64,000 nt of DNA, taken from NCBI GenBank assembly GCA_015039465.1, contig MU130154.1, positions 186,001 to 250,000 of the forward strand. Reading direction: 5' to 3'. The stretch is from Phlegmacium glaucopus (lineage: Eukaryota; Basidiomycota; Agaricomycetes; Agaricales; Cortinariaceae). The number at the start of each line of letters is the position of its first letter. Position 1 is the stretch's first letter. This document shows positions 1-11,953 of this stretch, piece after piece. Made by a program: the position numbers and the translations under genes. The notes under the pieces are model-generated. The model had not been told where the DNA came from. It did not search any database and was given only the letters and a program-made list of their open reading frames with translations.

Positions 1-3000
1 CTATATTATCCAACGAGGACATTGAACAACCTATTCCAACCGACTCCTCCTTCCTATTGCCGCCCGACTCAGGGTCTCAACCTTCAACCGGTCTGTCTGC
101 AGTATCTGGTCCTGCAGAAGAAAATAGCAAATATGGAACATTCCGAACTGCACGCTCTGATTTGCAACCTTCATCACCAGTTACGCGAGCAGCCACGCCC
201 GTTCCCTCTACCTCTGCAGACCTCAAGGTACAGAGCAACGATCTCTTCGCTTCCATCCCACTTATCCCCGGCTTGTTTTTAATCTCTAGGCTGATGTGAA
301 CATTTCCTTTGAACCAACGTGGTCAGAGGTTTGGACTCGTATCCGTCGATTGTTGCCTTATTTGTGGCCCAAGAACATTACTTCTCTGCAATTCCTCGCG
401 GTATGTAGTCTATCTCTGCCCCCAAAAAGTGATATTCTACATTGATTTTTTTTTATATATAAAAAAAGGGCATTTGCATTGTCATACTCTTATTAGGCCG
501 TGTCGTCAACTTCGCTACGCCTTTCACCCTTAGTATAGTCGTAAGCATTCTTGAGGGCCAATCTAGCCAATCTCCTTGGCCCTTCCTATTCGGATATGTT
601 GCCCTAAAATTTTTACAAGGAAGTGGAGGGTTATCTGCCCTACGAGATGTAAGTGTATCGAGCTTCAATGTGATGCCATATTAAATTTGCTTCGTGACAA
701 GTCCCTTTGGGCACCTGTGATGCAGTATTCCGACCGAGGTTCGTGGCAACTCCCTTGGAACCCTTTCTTGTTTGACCTTCCATTTCACAGAAATGTCACA
801 ACTATCTTTCGATCACCTCTTGAACCTTTCCTTTGCCTGGCATACCCGTCGCAAGACTGGGGAGATCTTGCGAGTCTTGGATCGAGGCGCTGCTATCAAT
901 CGTACCTTTGAAGTGAGCCTCTACCAAAAATCGAATCTCAAGCCATCTAACTTTCTTTACTCACTAGCTACTTCTCTTCAATATCATCCCCACATTTATT
1001 GATATCGCGGTTGCCTTAATAGCATTCTGTGTCTTCTTTCGGTGGACACTTGCCCTCGTCATATTCCTTGTCATGGCGGCGTATGGTAATTAATTCAATT
1101 TTGTTTACGTCTCAGAGCCTGATAATTCGTTGCAGTCACTGCTAGCGTCATATTGACAAAGTGGCGTACTCGTCTGAGACGTAAAATGAACGACCGTGAT
1201 ATCGTAAGGTCTTTTTAATTCTTTCTAAACAAGAATAGATGATGATGAAATTCTTGCATAGATCACGCGTGGTATCCATACCGATTGTCTACTTAATTAC
1301 GAGACAGTGAAATACTTTGGAGGCGAGCAACACGAAGGTGAAAGATACAGGGAAGCAATACGGGAATATCAGGCGTTGGAATATAAAGTTACCAGTTTGT
1401 GCAGTCCATTGCATTTTTGTCCTGCTTTTACTGATGCCCCTTCAGTTTCTTTGAACCTTCTGAATCTAGTGCAAAATTGCATCATCGTAAGCAGGTTGTA
1501 TTTCATCATTCACACTAATATTAATCGCTCTATCTTAGACGCTTGGACTCCTTATTGGATCTCTAATGGTTGCGTATGAAGACACGTCTAGCGGCAAGTA
1601 TCAAGCCAGCCAATTTATTTATTTTATCACGTACCTCGCTCAAGTGAAGACTTCCATTTCTACACTAACGAACTGGACTCACTATAATGAATATAGTTGT
1701 ATAGTCCCTTAAACCAATTGGGGTATCTCTACCGTTCTGTCAACCAATCCCTGGTTGACACTGAGAGACTTCTTGCTCTGTTGAATGAGCCCACTGAAGT
1801 CAACGACAAACCCAATGCCCCTGACCTGATTGTGTACGATGGAGAGATTGAATTTGGTTTGTTCCAGTACTTGCACGAAATTATAATATATCAACTGATT
1901 AAATTTCCAGATAATGTCAATTTCTCTTATGATAACAGGACACCCGCACTCAATGGAGTATCATTCAAAGTTCCTAAAGGGTCGTCGGTTGCACTTGTGG
2001 GCGAGTCCGGTGCAGGAAAATCTACTATCTTGCGACTTTTGTATCGTTTCTATGATTTGGGAGAAGGCCAAGGCAGAATTTTGATTGACGGGCAAGACAT
2101 CAGGTGATTTCAGTATGCGAATCTCAAGACAAGTGACCTAAACCTTTCAATTATTAGGGATGTAACTCAGACAAGCCTTCGTAAGGCCATCGGTGTGGTA
2201 CCTCAGGATTCGGTGCTCTTTAATACCAGTATTGGCTATAACATTGGGTAAACTTGCAGCTTTATTTATTATTTGCGTTTTGAGCATCTGAACTCTTTTG
2301 TAGCTATGGGAAATTTGGATCTACTCCTGATGAGATTGAAACTGCTGCCAAATCTGCTCAGATGCATGAGCGAATCATGTCCTTCCCTGATGGTGGGTAA
2401 TACTCTACATACTGCCCTTGTAGAAGACTAAATCGCAATAGGTTATGAAACCAAAGTGGGAGAACGTGGTGTGCGTCTGAGTGGCGGTGAGAAGCAACGT
2501 GTGGCCATTGCGAGGACCCTTCTTAAAAATCCTCCCATTCTGTTATTGGATGAAGCAACTAGGTATTTGGTTCGGTATATCTTTCGCTTAGAATTGCTTA
2601 ACGATCTGTATCATTAGCGCCCTAGATACGTCTACTGAAAAGGATATCCAGAAGGCCCTCCAAAATCTTGTCCAGGGTCGCTCGTCGTTGTCCATTGCTC
2701 ACAGATTATCTGTAAGTACTGTTCAGCACGCAATCAAACAACGTAATGACTCGTTTTGCTTCTGTAAAGACTATCGCTTCAGCCGACGTGTACGTCAGAT
2801 CTTAACCGAGGATGTAAAGCTGTACTAATCGATATTGATCAGAATTCTCGTTCTCAAGGATGGCCAAATCATTGAGAAAGGCAATTTCAAGGAGCTATTG
2901 GCAATCGACGGAACGTTTGCTTCCATGTGGGCTGGCCAAGTATCTTCTACAGACGATCCTGCACTTTCGATCAGTGGCAACAGTGTCAAGAAAGAAATAT

Positions 3001-3692
3001 CAGGGTACATTGTCGAATCAGAAGAGCTCAAGCCGGGAGAGCCTCTGGATACCGCTGAAACCTTGGATCCAATCACCTTTCCAGTCGCATTGGTTGCAGA
3101 ATTGGCTGATATCCCTGACGAGGAACACGTGAAGTTAGACGTGCCTTCCGCTGTCGTTGCCAATAAGGAAGATCCACCACTAAAGTCCGAACCTATTGAT
3201 AACGTCGATGCTACACCCGTCATTCCGGCGAGTCCTATCACCTTACAGCCCTCTGCCATCAATCCTGTGCAATTCCCTACTACTCCAGAGACGCCTCAGC
3301 CAGAGATAAGGAGAAGCGATTCGCCAATAAGGAGGAGTGATTCGCCATCTGGCTTTGCGCCAGCTGTCACTTTTGGGGTAAACGTCAACTCTCCTCCTTC
3401 ACGCACAGGGACGCCTGATCCAGAAGGCGAACCAAAGCGGAAACGAATTTCTTCTCAAAATTTCCAGCGTTTGGCACGAAGGGTTTCTCTTGCTGCTCGA
3501 CGGCAGAGTTCGGTATCGTCTATCATACCAAATATACCGGGTTTAAAGCGCAGCGACTCGCCAAGGGTATCCATGGATGACAATGCTCGAGTGGAGGGTA
3601 GCAGTTCTAATGATAGCCCTGCCAGTAGTGTTAAAGGCGACGATAAAGGCAAATCAAAGAAGGACAAGAAGAACAAGAAAGCTACCATATAA
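1..3692 (+). CDS. ABC half transporter, HMT1/ATM1-ABCB6 type (3' part)
   Basis: The gene enters from the left edge, so its start is missing. It would export a substrate from cytosol or organelle using ATP. HMT1 relatives carry metal-thiol conjugates across the vacuolar membrane and ATM1 works in mitochondria; the exact substrate is not decided here. Spliced exons give a transmembrane domain (LLLGRVVN near 490-515; [21 protein letters not shown] at 1260-1323 is a strong HMT1/ATM1 signature). A complete nucleotide-binding domain follows: Walker [10 protein letters not shown] near 2000-2030, Q-loop VVPQDSVLF near 2200, signature [13 protein letters not shown] near 2480-2515, Walker B ILLLDEAT near 2540-2560, D-loop SALDTS near 2620 and H-loop AHRLS near 2700. 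After the domain comes an unusual Ser/Pro-rich tail of more than 200 residues with a repeated RRSDSP unit and a Lys-rich end. About a dozen short introns interrupt it. Family call is firm, subfamily moderate. Confidence 0.9.
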
Positions 3693-4259
3693 CGGTTATT
3701 TCTTTTCTGTTGTCTTTCTATTTTCTTTCTATTTTCTTTCCCTATGTTACGACTCACGACCTTACATGCTTATAAACAACTACCTGCAAATATTTTTCAG
3801 ATCTTACTCACTTCTCTCTCTTTTTTTACGACATGCATGTGCTTCTGAACCATAAACGATACTTCGCCGTTGAGAAGCAGGTGGTCATGAGGTCAGGATC
3901 GTGGGTCTCACATCGCATCATGTGACAGGAAATGTACTGCTGTGACTGCCTCCAGCTCCATGAATTTTTTTCCAGATTGCTGCCACAAGTGCCGGGCTAT
4001 ATGTAAATATTCCAGCGAAGCGTCGACGCTTCATGAAGGGCTGTGGTAAAAAAATTATTTCAACTTCAAGTCGGGCCTTTGGTGAAGGTCGGAGTCTGAA
4101 TCATATATGAGTGGATATAAAAAGCCTTTTACCATCAAACTGGGTTCTTCCTCTCCTTCCTTCCAACCACCACCGTCCTTTTCGTTCTGAGTTTTCGGTC
4201 TCGGTTTGGTTTCAGGTCTCGTATATCAGGTTCTGCTATTGTAAGAGAACGTCGTCATC
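3693..4259. other. Intergenic: ABC transporter 3' end and RRM gene promoter
   Basis: No open frame with coding character is seen. The left part is T-rich 3' untranslated sequence. The right part should hold the promoter and 5' leader of the glycine-rich RRM gene, including a TATA-like box and a pyrimidine-rich stretch just before the start codon. Confidence 0.6.
4116..4123 (+). promoter_or_regulatory. TATA-like box of the RRM gene
   Basis: TATAAAAA lies 136 bases before the ATG at 4260, followed by a pyrimidine-rich leader typical of highly expressed fungal genes. The role is inferred from position and sequence only. Confidence 0.45.
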
Positions 4260-5171
4260 ATGTCTGCAAAAGTTTATGTTGGGTCAGTCTGTGTATTTGC
4301 ATTGGGTTTCCCTATAGCTTCTCTTTCTTAGGAGAAGCTCGACTAATAGCAATTGATACCTGATGTAGCAATTTGAGTTGGAACACTACGGATGAAACGC
4401 TTCGCCAAGTCAGTGTGATACTCCAGAAGACGTTCTGCTCTGCGATTACCGTGCTCGTGTCTTATCACATTATGTTTTCCATTTATAGGCATTTGGCGAC
4501 TTTGGACAGGTTCTAGATGTACGCTATCTTATCTCTTTTTTTTTCCCACATCCGTGCTCGCTTCATTTGCCATGGCGAGTAAGAATGAGTTGATCTGTTG
4601 ACCTGATTCTCGTTTAGTCCATTGTGATGCGCGATCGCGACACTGGTCGTTCTCGTGGCTTTGGTTTTGTGACCTTTAGTAATGGACAAGAGGCTGATGC
4701 TGCTATCGCTGGATTAAATGAGCAAGACCTTGATGGAAGGCGCATTAAAGTGAACCTAGCTAACGCGCGCGGTGGAGGCGGCGGCGGCGGCGGTGGAGGT
4801 CTGCCAAATTGTTTTTTTTTGTTAAATGACTGAAGTGAACCCTGAAAACTTTTCTCAGGTTACGGTGGAGGTGGATATGGTACTTTTTGATTTCTGACGC
4901 AGATAAAACTGATGTTGAGTATTCCTTGTACTTAGGTGGAGGTGGCTACAGCGGTAGTGGAGGAGGAGGTTACAACCAAGGTTACGGAGGAAGCGGTGGT
5001 GGAAACTATGGTGGAGGAGGATACGGCGGCGGAGGAGGAGGATACGGCGGAGGAGGATACAACCAAGGCAGCGGTGGTGGATACAGCGGAGGCAACTCTG
5101 GTTTGTTTGACACTATTTTATTTTTTTAGAACAGACTAACAAGTTTTTCTTTTCTTTTAGGAGGATATTAA
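4260..5171 (+). CDS. Glycine-rich RNA-binding protein with one RRM
   Basis: This is a small RNA-binding protein of the GRP/RBP type. Such proteins bind RNA through one RRM and use a Gly-rich tail for self-association, often in cold or stress responses. Seven exons can be read: 4260-4282, 4369-4408, 4489-4518, 4618-4798, 4859-4879, 4936-5100 and 5161-5171, all with consistent phase. The start MSAKVYVG supplies RNP-2 (VYVGNL), which is completed across the first splice. RNP-1 is RGFGFVTF in exon 4. The rest is Gly-rich with [12 protein letters not shown] units and ends NSGGY-stop. The last exon codes only the final residues. The tail is made of GGA/GGC-type repeats at DNA level, so its length may vary between strains. 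The call is secure; the cellular target RNA cannot be told. Confidence 0.92.
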
Positions 5172-5370
5172 AATTCCACAAAATTCCACTTTTCTTTCCA
5201 TTTCCTCCTTCTTGTATTTGTATTACGTCACAGTTTCTCATCGATGAAAACAATCAGTTCGATCAGTACAAATATGTCATAATAAATAAGTAAATTGATT
5301 GAACCAGTGCCCTTGCTCCTTGCTTTCTCTTTACCTTCACCTTCATCTTCATCGCGCACAAACTAGACCA

Positions 5371-6762
5371 ATGGCAGGCCCTCTGCGTGGTGAACGTAAT
5401 GCTTGCCCTAATCTTAAACCACCTCGTCCACGTAACTCATGGATTCTCTTTCGTCGTGACCAACTTCGTTTCATTCCGCGGGGAAAAATGACCCAATCGG
5501 ACGTTTCTCAGCTCATCTCCAAAATGTGGAAGGAAGCTCCAGAACATGTTCATGCCGAATACGAAAGACTCGCTGAAGAAGAGAAAGTCGAACATAAGCG
5601 CTTGTTTCCGGATTATCGCTATCGTCCCATGAAGAAAGAGGACAAGGAACGCATGAAGGAGGCAAAGAAAAAGAGCAAAGAGCTGGAACGTCAAGAAAAG
5701 AATCCGCGTCGTCGTTCTCAAAGAGCTGCTGATATATCATCTTCCTCTCCCGCTACTGTCCCTCAGATCACGACCTCAGCCGTTGACCCTCCCCATCTAC
5801 ATTACTGTCCCGCAGGCCCAACTCCTCCTCTATCTATCGCGTCCTCTCCAACTGACGCTTCTTCAAGCCCGTCCGGAACAACCCTTCCGACCTCAACTCC
5901 AGCTTCTTCAGCTTTAACCGTCGCGACTTCCGTGCCGGCGGCAAATGCTCCCCTGCCTCAACTGCCATATCCTTTGGTTCCTGAGCAATCCTTGGTGATG
6001 CCACAACCCATACACCACGTTCCGCAATGGCAGTTGTCTCAAAATGTTGAAGTCCAGGCAAATTACGATCCTTGGGCTAATCCTGCTCCCGCCCTACCAT
6101 CGGACGCACTCGTAAGTTTTTACTTCTTTATTACTATCATTTTCTAAACATAATTTCTTGACTAGGACAACGTATTCTTTGATATGCCACAGCCTACCGT
6201 TGATTATTTACAAGCTTGGTTACAACAAAACAGCAATGTGACAGAAAGCTTCCAGGCCATGTTATCGTCGACTGGACATCCATCTGTTTATCAACTTGAC
6301 AATTTCGACCCCAATGCTCTTTCAACGGACCCTAATGTTGAACTCGAAATATCTATCGGAAACATATTCCATTCTCAACATGGCACTTCGTGCCTGGATA
6401 CCACATTCCCAGATTCTGTCATACAGCCATCAATAGCTCAAGCTGCTGCCAACAATTATTTTTTTAATCCCAACGACTTTAACATGGATGCTTTCAATGT
6501 GGACGACTTTCTCAACTACGACTCCTTCGCTCCTCCCATGAACACTTCGGTTCCTGACACACCGTCGACAGAGATTTCGACCGGGTCCACTCTCGAAACT
6601 CGACCCTCTAGCGCGCCGGCAGCCTCAACACCCTACGTTCCTCCCGCTGGCGCTGCTTTTTCCTCAAATAGACGCGTTGGGGCCACTTGGAAGGGCTCTT
6701 ATCACACTATGAGCTCGCCCATCCATAGCCCTCCTCGAGCCATCGAAGTTCCTGCTAGGTGA
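5371..6762 (+). CDS. HMG-box transcription factor (MATA/Sox-like)
   Basis: The protein is 445 residues from two exons, 5371-6111 and 6166-6762, joined in phase. The start at 5371 (MAGPLRGERN) was preferred to an upstream in-frame ATG at 5299 because it sits just before the domain. Residues about 22-95 form an HMG box: RPRNSWILFRRDQ, then MTQSDVSQLISKMW, then an acidic/basic helix ending LFPDYRYRP, followed by a Lys-rich basic stretch. This is the sequence-specific class that in fungi includes mating-type, Prf1-like and Ste11-like regulators. The rest is Pro/Ser/Thr-rich and then Asn/Asp/Phe-rich (FNMDAFNVDDF), which looks like an activation region. No homeodomain or pheromone genes lie nearby, so it is not evidently a mating-type locus. 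The DNA-binding role is firm, the regulon unknown. Confidence 0.9.
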
Positions 6763-7355
6763 TATCCCATCATTTACGTTACCCATATCTATTTCCTTTC
6801 TTTTCTATATCTGCTTTCTTGCCTGCATCGCTTTGTCTGTTTGCATCGTTCGCTCTCTAGTTTCATACTCCAAAACTCCTCGCTTGCTTTGAATATTCTG
6901 TCTCGAATTGCTTTGATTTACCCGTCATTTCTCACTCTGCTTTGATAGACGAACACCCCTTCTCTTCGCTATCTCTGGATCTTTCAAGCTTCATCCATGT
7001 TGTTTTAGCTATCCCAAAATCAGTTACTCTTGCTTCATTTTGATGACCTATTTTTCAGCTATTTTATTTTTTCCACCTTTGCATTGCATCAGTTTTCCGT
7101 CACATTGTACTCTATCCAGACAGAAAGTGAATGAAAATTTAAAGCATACATTTTGCACGTGATAATGCCTCTTAAGGACGACAATGGGTTCTGATCCACC
7201 ATTGTTCTATAGGTTTCGTACATATCAAATTCGAAGATTCGGTCTTCGAAGCTTATCCCCCTTCACGACTATTCAACAAACAATAATGGCTGGTATACCT
7301 CTCAAAGCAAGAAAAAAATATAGGGAATAACAGATACCCCAATCAACAACTTTAA
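6763..7355. other. Intergenic between convergent HMG-box and ILV6 genes
   Basis: This stretch holds the two 3' untranslated regions. It is pyrimidine-rich near the HMG-box end. A CACGTG palindrome is present at 7156-7161 but is far from any start codon. I see no coding frame. Confidence 0.6.
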
Positions 7356-8517
7356 TCAACCCGGAGGCAGGAGGCTAGCGTCTATGGGGCCGCCTTGATC
7401 CTCCTGTGCGGGTTCCTCTTCTTCTGATTTAATTGGCGTCCTTGGCATCGCCATTAAACCTATTATTATTATTATTATGTTAATCGAGGATCAACATTGC
7501 ACTAAACATAAACTGACCTGTTCGAGCCGCTTCAAGAATACCAAAAGGTTTCAATAGCTTGAGGAACGCTTCTACTCTCGCAGTTTTCGCCGTGAGTTCG
7601 ACAATCACGCTGTTCTCACTGACATCGACGATCTTAGCCCCAAAGTGGGCTGCAAGGACTGAAATGGAGTGCAGATGTTGATGTTTCAGACGCAATGCCT
7701 GTGAGGGTGTGATGGGAGCTTGATGGGTTTCGGGAAGAGCACTACGTTCGAAATTGTACGCGAGAACGGTCTCGCGCTCTAATTTTGCATCGATAGGGTC
7801 TTCGTTAACACGACGAGGTTCGTGAGAGGGGCCGCCCACGAGTTGCTCTTCAAGATATTCAGGACCAAGAATAGATACTTTCGCAAGGAGAAGCTCTCGT
7901 GAAATAACCCTCGTTTCCGTATAGTCCAGAACTGCCCAAACAGGAACCTGTGTTGTCAAATGAGGAATATTAGATAAAGTGTCAGATAAGCCGTGCAAAA
8001 AGGCTGGAAACGAACCAGATCCTCTAACTGCCTTCTGGCTTGCTCCACGACACCGTCCTGTCCACTAAGAACGATGCACATACGACTCAGGTCACGTATC
8101 TCGGTGCGACATACGACCAAGGAATCAATATTGAAGCCTCTGCCAGCAAGAATTCCTGACACGCGGGAGAGAACACCAGGTTCATTTTGCACGAGACAGT
8201 TGAGAATATGTCTGCAGGAAGAAAAAAATGAATAATTAAGACTAAAGAGAAGAAGTCGCGTACTTTTTAAATGGTTGGAGACTAGGGGGTGGGGTATTGT
8301 AAAGGATATTGGTAACGGCTTCCTCTGCAGTGCGCGGACGAGGGAGGTCGGTCGCTGGTAGAGGGGGAGGCCTGGTTCTGTGAGATCGCTTGTAGTCCAA
8401 AGCAGACGTTGAATCGTCTATAGGTTTAGGAGGCTGGGGAGGTTTCAGCGCATTACCGAAGATGGCAGTAGAAGAGAAGAGACGGAGACGAGCAGGAGCA
8501 GCACGTAGAATTGACAT
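7356..8517 (-). CDS. ILV6: Acetolactate synthase regulatory (small) subunit
   Basis: This mitochondrial subunit binds the catalytic acetolactate synthase, stimulates it and confers feedback inhibition by valine in branched-chain amino acid synthesis. Four exons (8264-8517, 8016-8211, 7518-7947, 7356-7459) give 327 residues. The first ATG gives MSILRAAPARLRLFSS, an Arg/Ser-rich mitochondrial presequence. Residues around 85-150 form an ACT domain: HILNCLVQNEPGVLSRVSG, then GFNIDSLVV. A second conserved block VWAVLDYTETRVISRELLL follows, then the C-terminal block containing EAARTGLMAMPRTP. The last intron carries an ATT trinucleotide run at 7461-7478. The start lies only 49 bases downstream of the COG5 stop on the same strand, so the ILV6 promoter must overlap the end of COG5. 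Confidence 0.95.
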
Positions 8518-8566
8518 GAAATAGTTACAAAAAAAAATAGACAAATGACTTGGAGTACATTAGAGC

Positions 8567-11500
8567 TTATGTAATTGCATTTCTCAAAACTGCTCTCGCC
8601 AATTCAGCGTACTCCATTGCAGCACCTATGTCCTTACCCTCCGTTTCAGACACCTTTTCCCAATGACTAAGGCCACCGTCAACCAAGGTCCATGCCTCTT
8701 CCTCCGAATGTTCATCCACCCATCGGACATATTCCGCCTCTTGCCATCCATGTAATTTATGAGGCAATGGAATCGGCGATCGGACTAAGATATGGTGCAG
8801 CACTACCAACCGCGGGAGTCCAGCTGTGTGGCTGTTTGATGCAAGCTCTCTATTCTCAAGGAAAAAAAGGGGACTGTCGTCACTTCATCAGTTTTCTGAT
8901 ATCAATGTCTATACCAAATTCCTGAACTTACCGCATTGCACGTAGCACTCGATATTCATCCCCGATCAATTCCAGGTTTCCCCCACGTTTGTTCTGTGTG
9001 TTGTCGGCTATGAAGGCGTTAAGAGCGAATTCAAGGCTTGTCATGTCGCTGGCCATCTGTAACTTTCCGCTTTCTCCCAATGGACTTGCAATCGAGATAT
9101 GGAGAATGAATGTTCTGATCACATATTTCACGATAGACGTCACCCTGGGGTCTGGTCAGAATCTTTCACAAAATCAAAAGTCAAATCACCGAACCAAGTT
9201 GGGCCATAGTCACCGACATTATACCTGGCCATAATCTCGTTCTTGATGAACGATAACTTGTCTGTCAACTCCTGCATGTACAGGCTTGAACCCCCTCCGG
9301 CATTAGGGTTGACAGACTTGGAGAAATCGTGACGGTGTAATTTGGCGATTGCTGCACTCGTTTCACGACGGACTGCTGTTGTTACAGGGTCAATAATACG
9401 TTCAAAAGTTTTGTACATGTTCTAGAAGCTCGTGAGTAAAGTGAATGCATAGGAAAATCACAACAAGGAGTCCCAACCTGGATGCTAGGTTGCAAGACAC
9501 CAAAAACAGACGGCGTGTGTTCCTCAGAAAGCTTGACAAGGCGAGCCCAAGCCTGATACAAGAAGTTGGTCAAATTGGCGTTGTGTATCTGTTGCGGTGA
9601 AGCCACTGTCCCAAAAAATGATACGGTAGACCTGTCCCTTGAAACCTTCCAAATCAAGTCAGGAAATTTGTCGTAAAACCCCACAGGCCACGAACCATTC
9701 CTTCTACTCGCGACAAGATATTGTCTAGACACGTCGCAGTGCTTTTAGCAACAGCTTTTACCAACAAAGGGTCAAAGCGAGCTGCATCAAGTTCATTGGC
9801 TACAGTGCGAGCCGTATTAATGCCCTCAGTTGCACCAGGAGGTATGCGACCTCCATTCGAAAAGGCCAATCCCACTGATTCATTAATTTTGTTAGTGGAC
9901 CGCGAGAGATATTGTGATTCGAGGGTGGACAGTGAACGAAGTAAGAGAATGGTCTCAGGACTTGATTCAGCATGTAAGCAGGCTCGTTAAGTTCGATATA
10001 AGCAATAATCCACCTTTGATATGTATCGGTATAAACTGTATCGGTATGCACAACGATTTTGGCGAAGAAATCCTGAAAAAGTCGTAAGAGTCGAGGGTAT
10101 CCTCCGACTAAAGTTTGTTGAAGAAAAGAAGAACCTGACCTCCATGTCAGGAAATTTCCATGTCAATCGATGCTTGTGCGAAATTCTTACCTCGTGAAGA
10201 ATCCTGGAAATGCTTATGGAGTGACCGACCAAGGGAAGCCCAAAACGTGGTGCTTGGTTTGTTTTCCAAAAGCTAAGAAAATGATTATGTATAATATTGA
10301 ATCCAAAACAGATACACACTTTCATGGCCTCGTCAAGGAATACGACGTGAGTTGCAGTATCCTTCTTCAGACTAAGAACTTTTTCGAGGGCATAGACCTA
10401 GACCGTTATCAACTCTTACTCCCAATGTTGATGACGCAGCATACTTTTATACAGCAGTCGGCCATCTCCTGAAACATAGTTTCTAGCCGGGCCCACAGTG
10501 CAGCAGACCACTGCGGCGCAGTAACATTTGTGGGTTCGGTTCTAACCCGAGATCTATACATTTGAGGAGTTTGCGGGGAGTTCATGGCAGTCGGTTCTGG
10601 GAGAAAGCATTCGAGGACTGGCATGGTGCCATTATGCATCACTCTGACATACCTCTCGAAGCAGCATCTTTGGATATTTTGTTAAGATCAAAAGTTCCAC
10701 GTATTCGATCTTCCATGGCTTGCGAGAGGTCGGCTAGAAGACTCTGTACGAGGGTTGCCAGAACTCTCAAGTTGTAGGCTGTTTGGAGAGATGACGCCAG
10801 CTTCGCCTGGTTCTGAACATAAAGAATGTCAGTAGAATATGATTATTTAGGGAACATCCTTACTTACCAGGGTAGCCAACCCGCTGAGTACCATGTTTTC
10901 CATCTCATTTGTTATAATAGAACGTGCATCTTCGATGAAGGTCTCATGAGCCAAAACAACTTTGATGGATTGCAAAGGAATTATATTTCTTGTGTCAAGC
11001 GGAGATTTAGAAGATTCTTCCGGTGTTTCGGGGCCAGCAAGGAGTCCCGCTGAATATTGGATTACCTTTAGAATCTAAGCATAAGCAGAGAGTGCGACGA
11101 ACTTAATTCTGCTATGCTCAAAGCGGCTTGAGCAATTGCACGTTCCTTGTCATTTTCAATATCCTTTCCATGGCCGATAGTAGCAGAGACGAGGTCGTCC
11201 ATAGGGCCTCTGTCTGAGACTTTCTGTCCCTGGATTTCCTTCATTTGCACCTGTAATCTTCGTGCAAGGATGACAAAACGAGAGGTTCGTCTCAAGACGT
11301 CTGAAGCATGTTGGAACTGTTGTAACCTCGTAACGAGAGATTGAAGGGTTTCATATGGAATGTGCACTTTGACACGAAGTCTAGAATTGAAGGAAGGTTG
11401 AGAGGGTGCAGAAGGACCACTGCGCGGAAAGCGTACTTGTCAACAGAGGTGTCAAGGTCGTTCAAACCAGATCTAACAGATGAAAGAGTTCCTGACAGGG

Positions 11501-11874
11501 AATTTGCGTTTGATGCTTGTGTTAGAAGATCTTCATGGTGAGTGGTAACCTGAACGATAGATGAGCCTCGCAAGGGAGCAGGACGCCGAATCATACCAAA
11601 TTTCTGATCTGTTTCGAAACATCCTCTATCCCAAATGTCAATTTCGATATTGCCATGGAAATATCTTCCTTCGCAATTGAATCATGCGTAGAGGCCTTTG
11701 ACAGCGTTGAGGCTTTGTTGCCGAGCCTAAATTCTGTGTGGTCTGTAGCAAGGATTGCATTTGCATATTCGTTTGGGTCGAAGTCCGAGCTGGCGAAGAG
11801 TGAATAATCTACAAGATATAGGGTGTCAAAAGGAAGAAATCATTCAATATCAATATGAACGACGGACCAGCCAT
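8567..11874 (-). CDS. COG5: Conserved oligomeric Golgi complex subunit 5
   Basis: COG5 belongs to the eight-subunit tethering complex that captures retrograde vesicles at the Golgi and keeps glycosylation enzymes in place. The start ATG at 11872-11874 sits in a tiny exon: MA-G splices to DYSLFASSDFDPNEYANAIL, which matches the conserved N-terminus of COG5. Downstream blocks include LRRTSRFVILARRLQ, FERIIDPVTTAVRRE and KLSFIKNEIMARYNVGDYGPTW, ending ARAVLRNAIT. The frame is broken by many short introns, and not every junction was resolved between about 9900 and 10900. It is head-to-head with the CipC-like gene, with only 79 bases between the two start codons. The identity is supported along the length; exact exon limits in the middle are uncertain. 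Confidence 0.85.
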
Positions 11875-11953
11875 GTCGGTGGCCTGCTAGTGATTTACCA
11901 AAAAAGGAAGCAAGCGGCTGGGCGCTAAATACACCCTTTCTTTCCCCACCATC
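11875..11953. promoter_or_regulatory. Short divergent promoter, COG5 / CipC-like gene
   Basis: Only 79 bases separate the two start codons, so both genes must share control sequence or have very short leaders. It holds an A-rich run and a pyrimidine-rich stretch before the plus-strand ATG. No TATA box is obvious. Confidence 0.5.

Noticed and set aside
10170..10472. Plus-strand 100-codon frame
   Set aside because: It is antisense to COG5 exons and introns, with no supporting motif.
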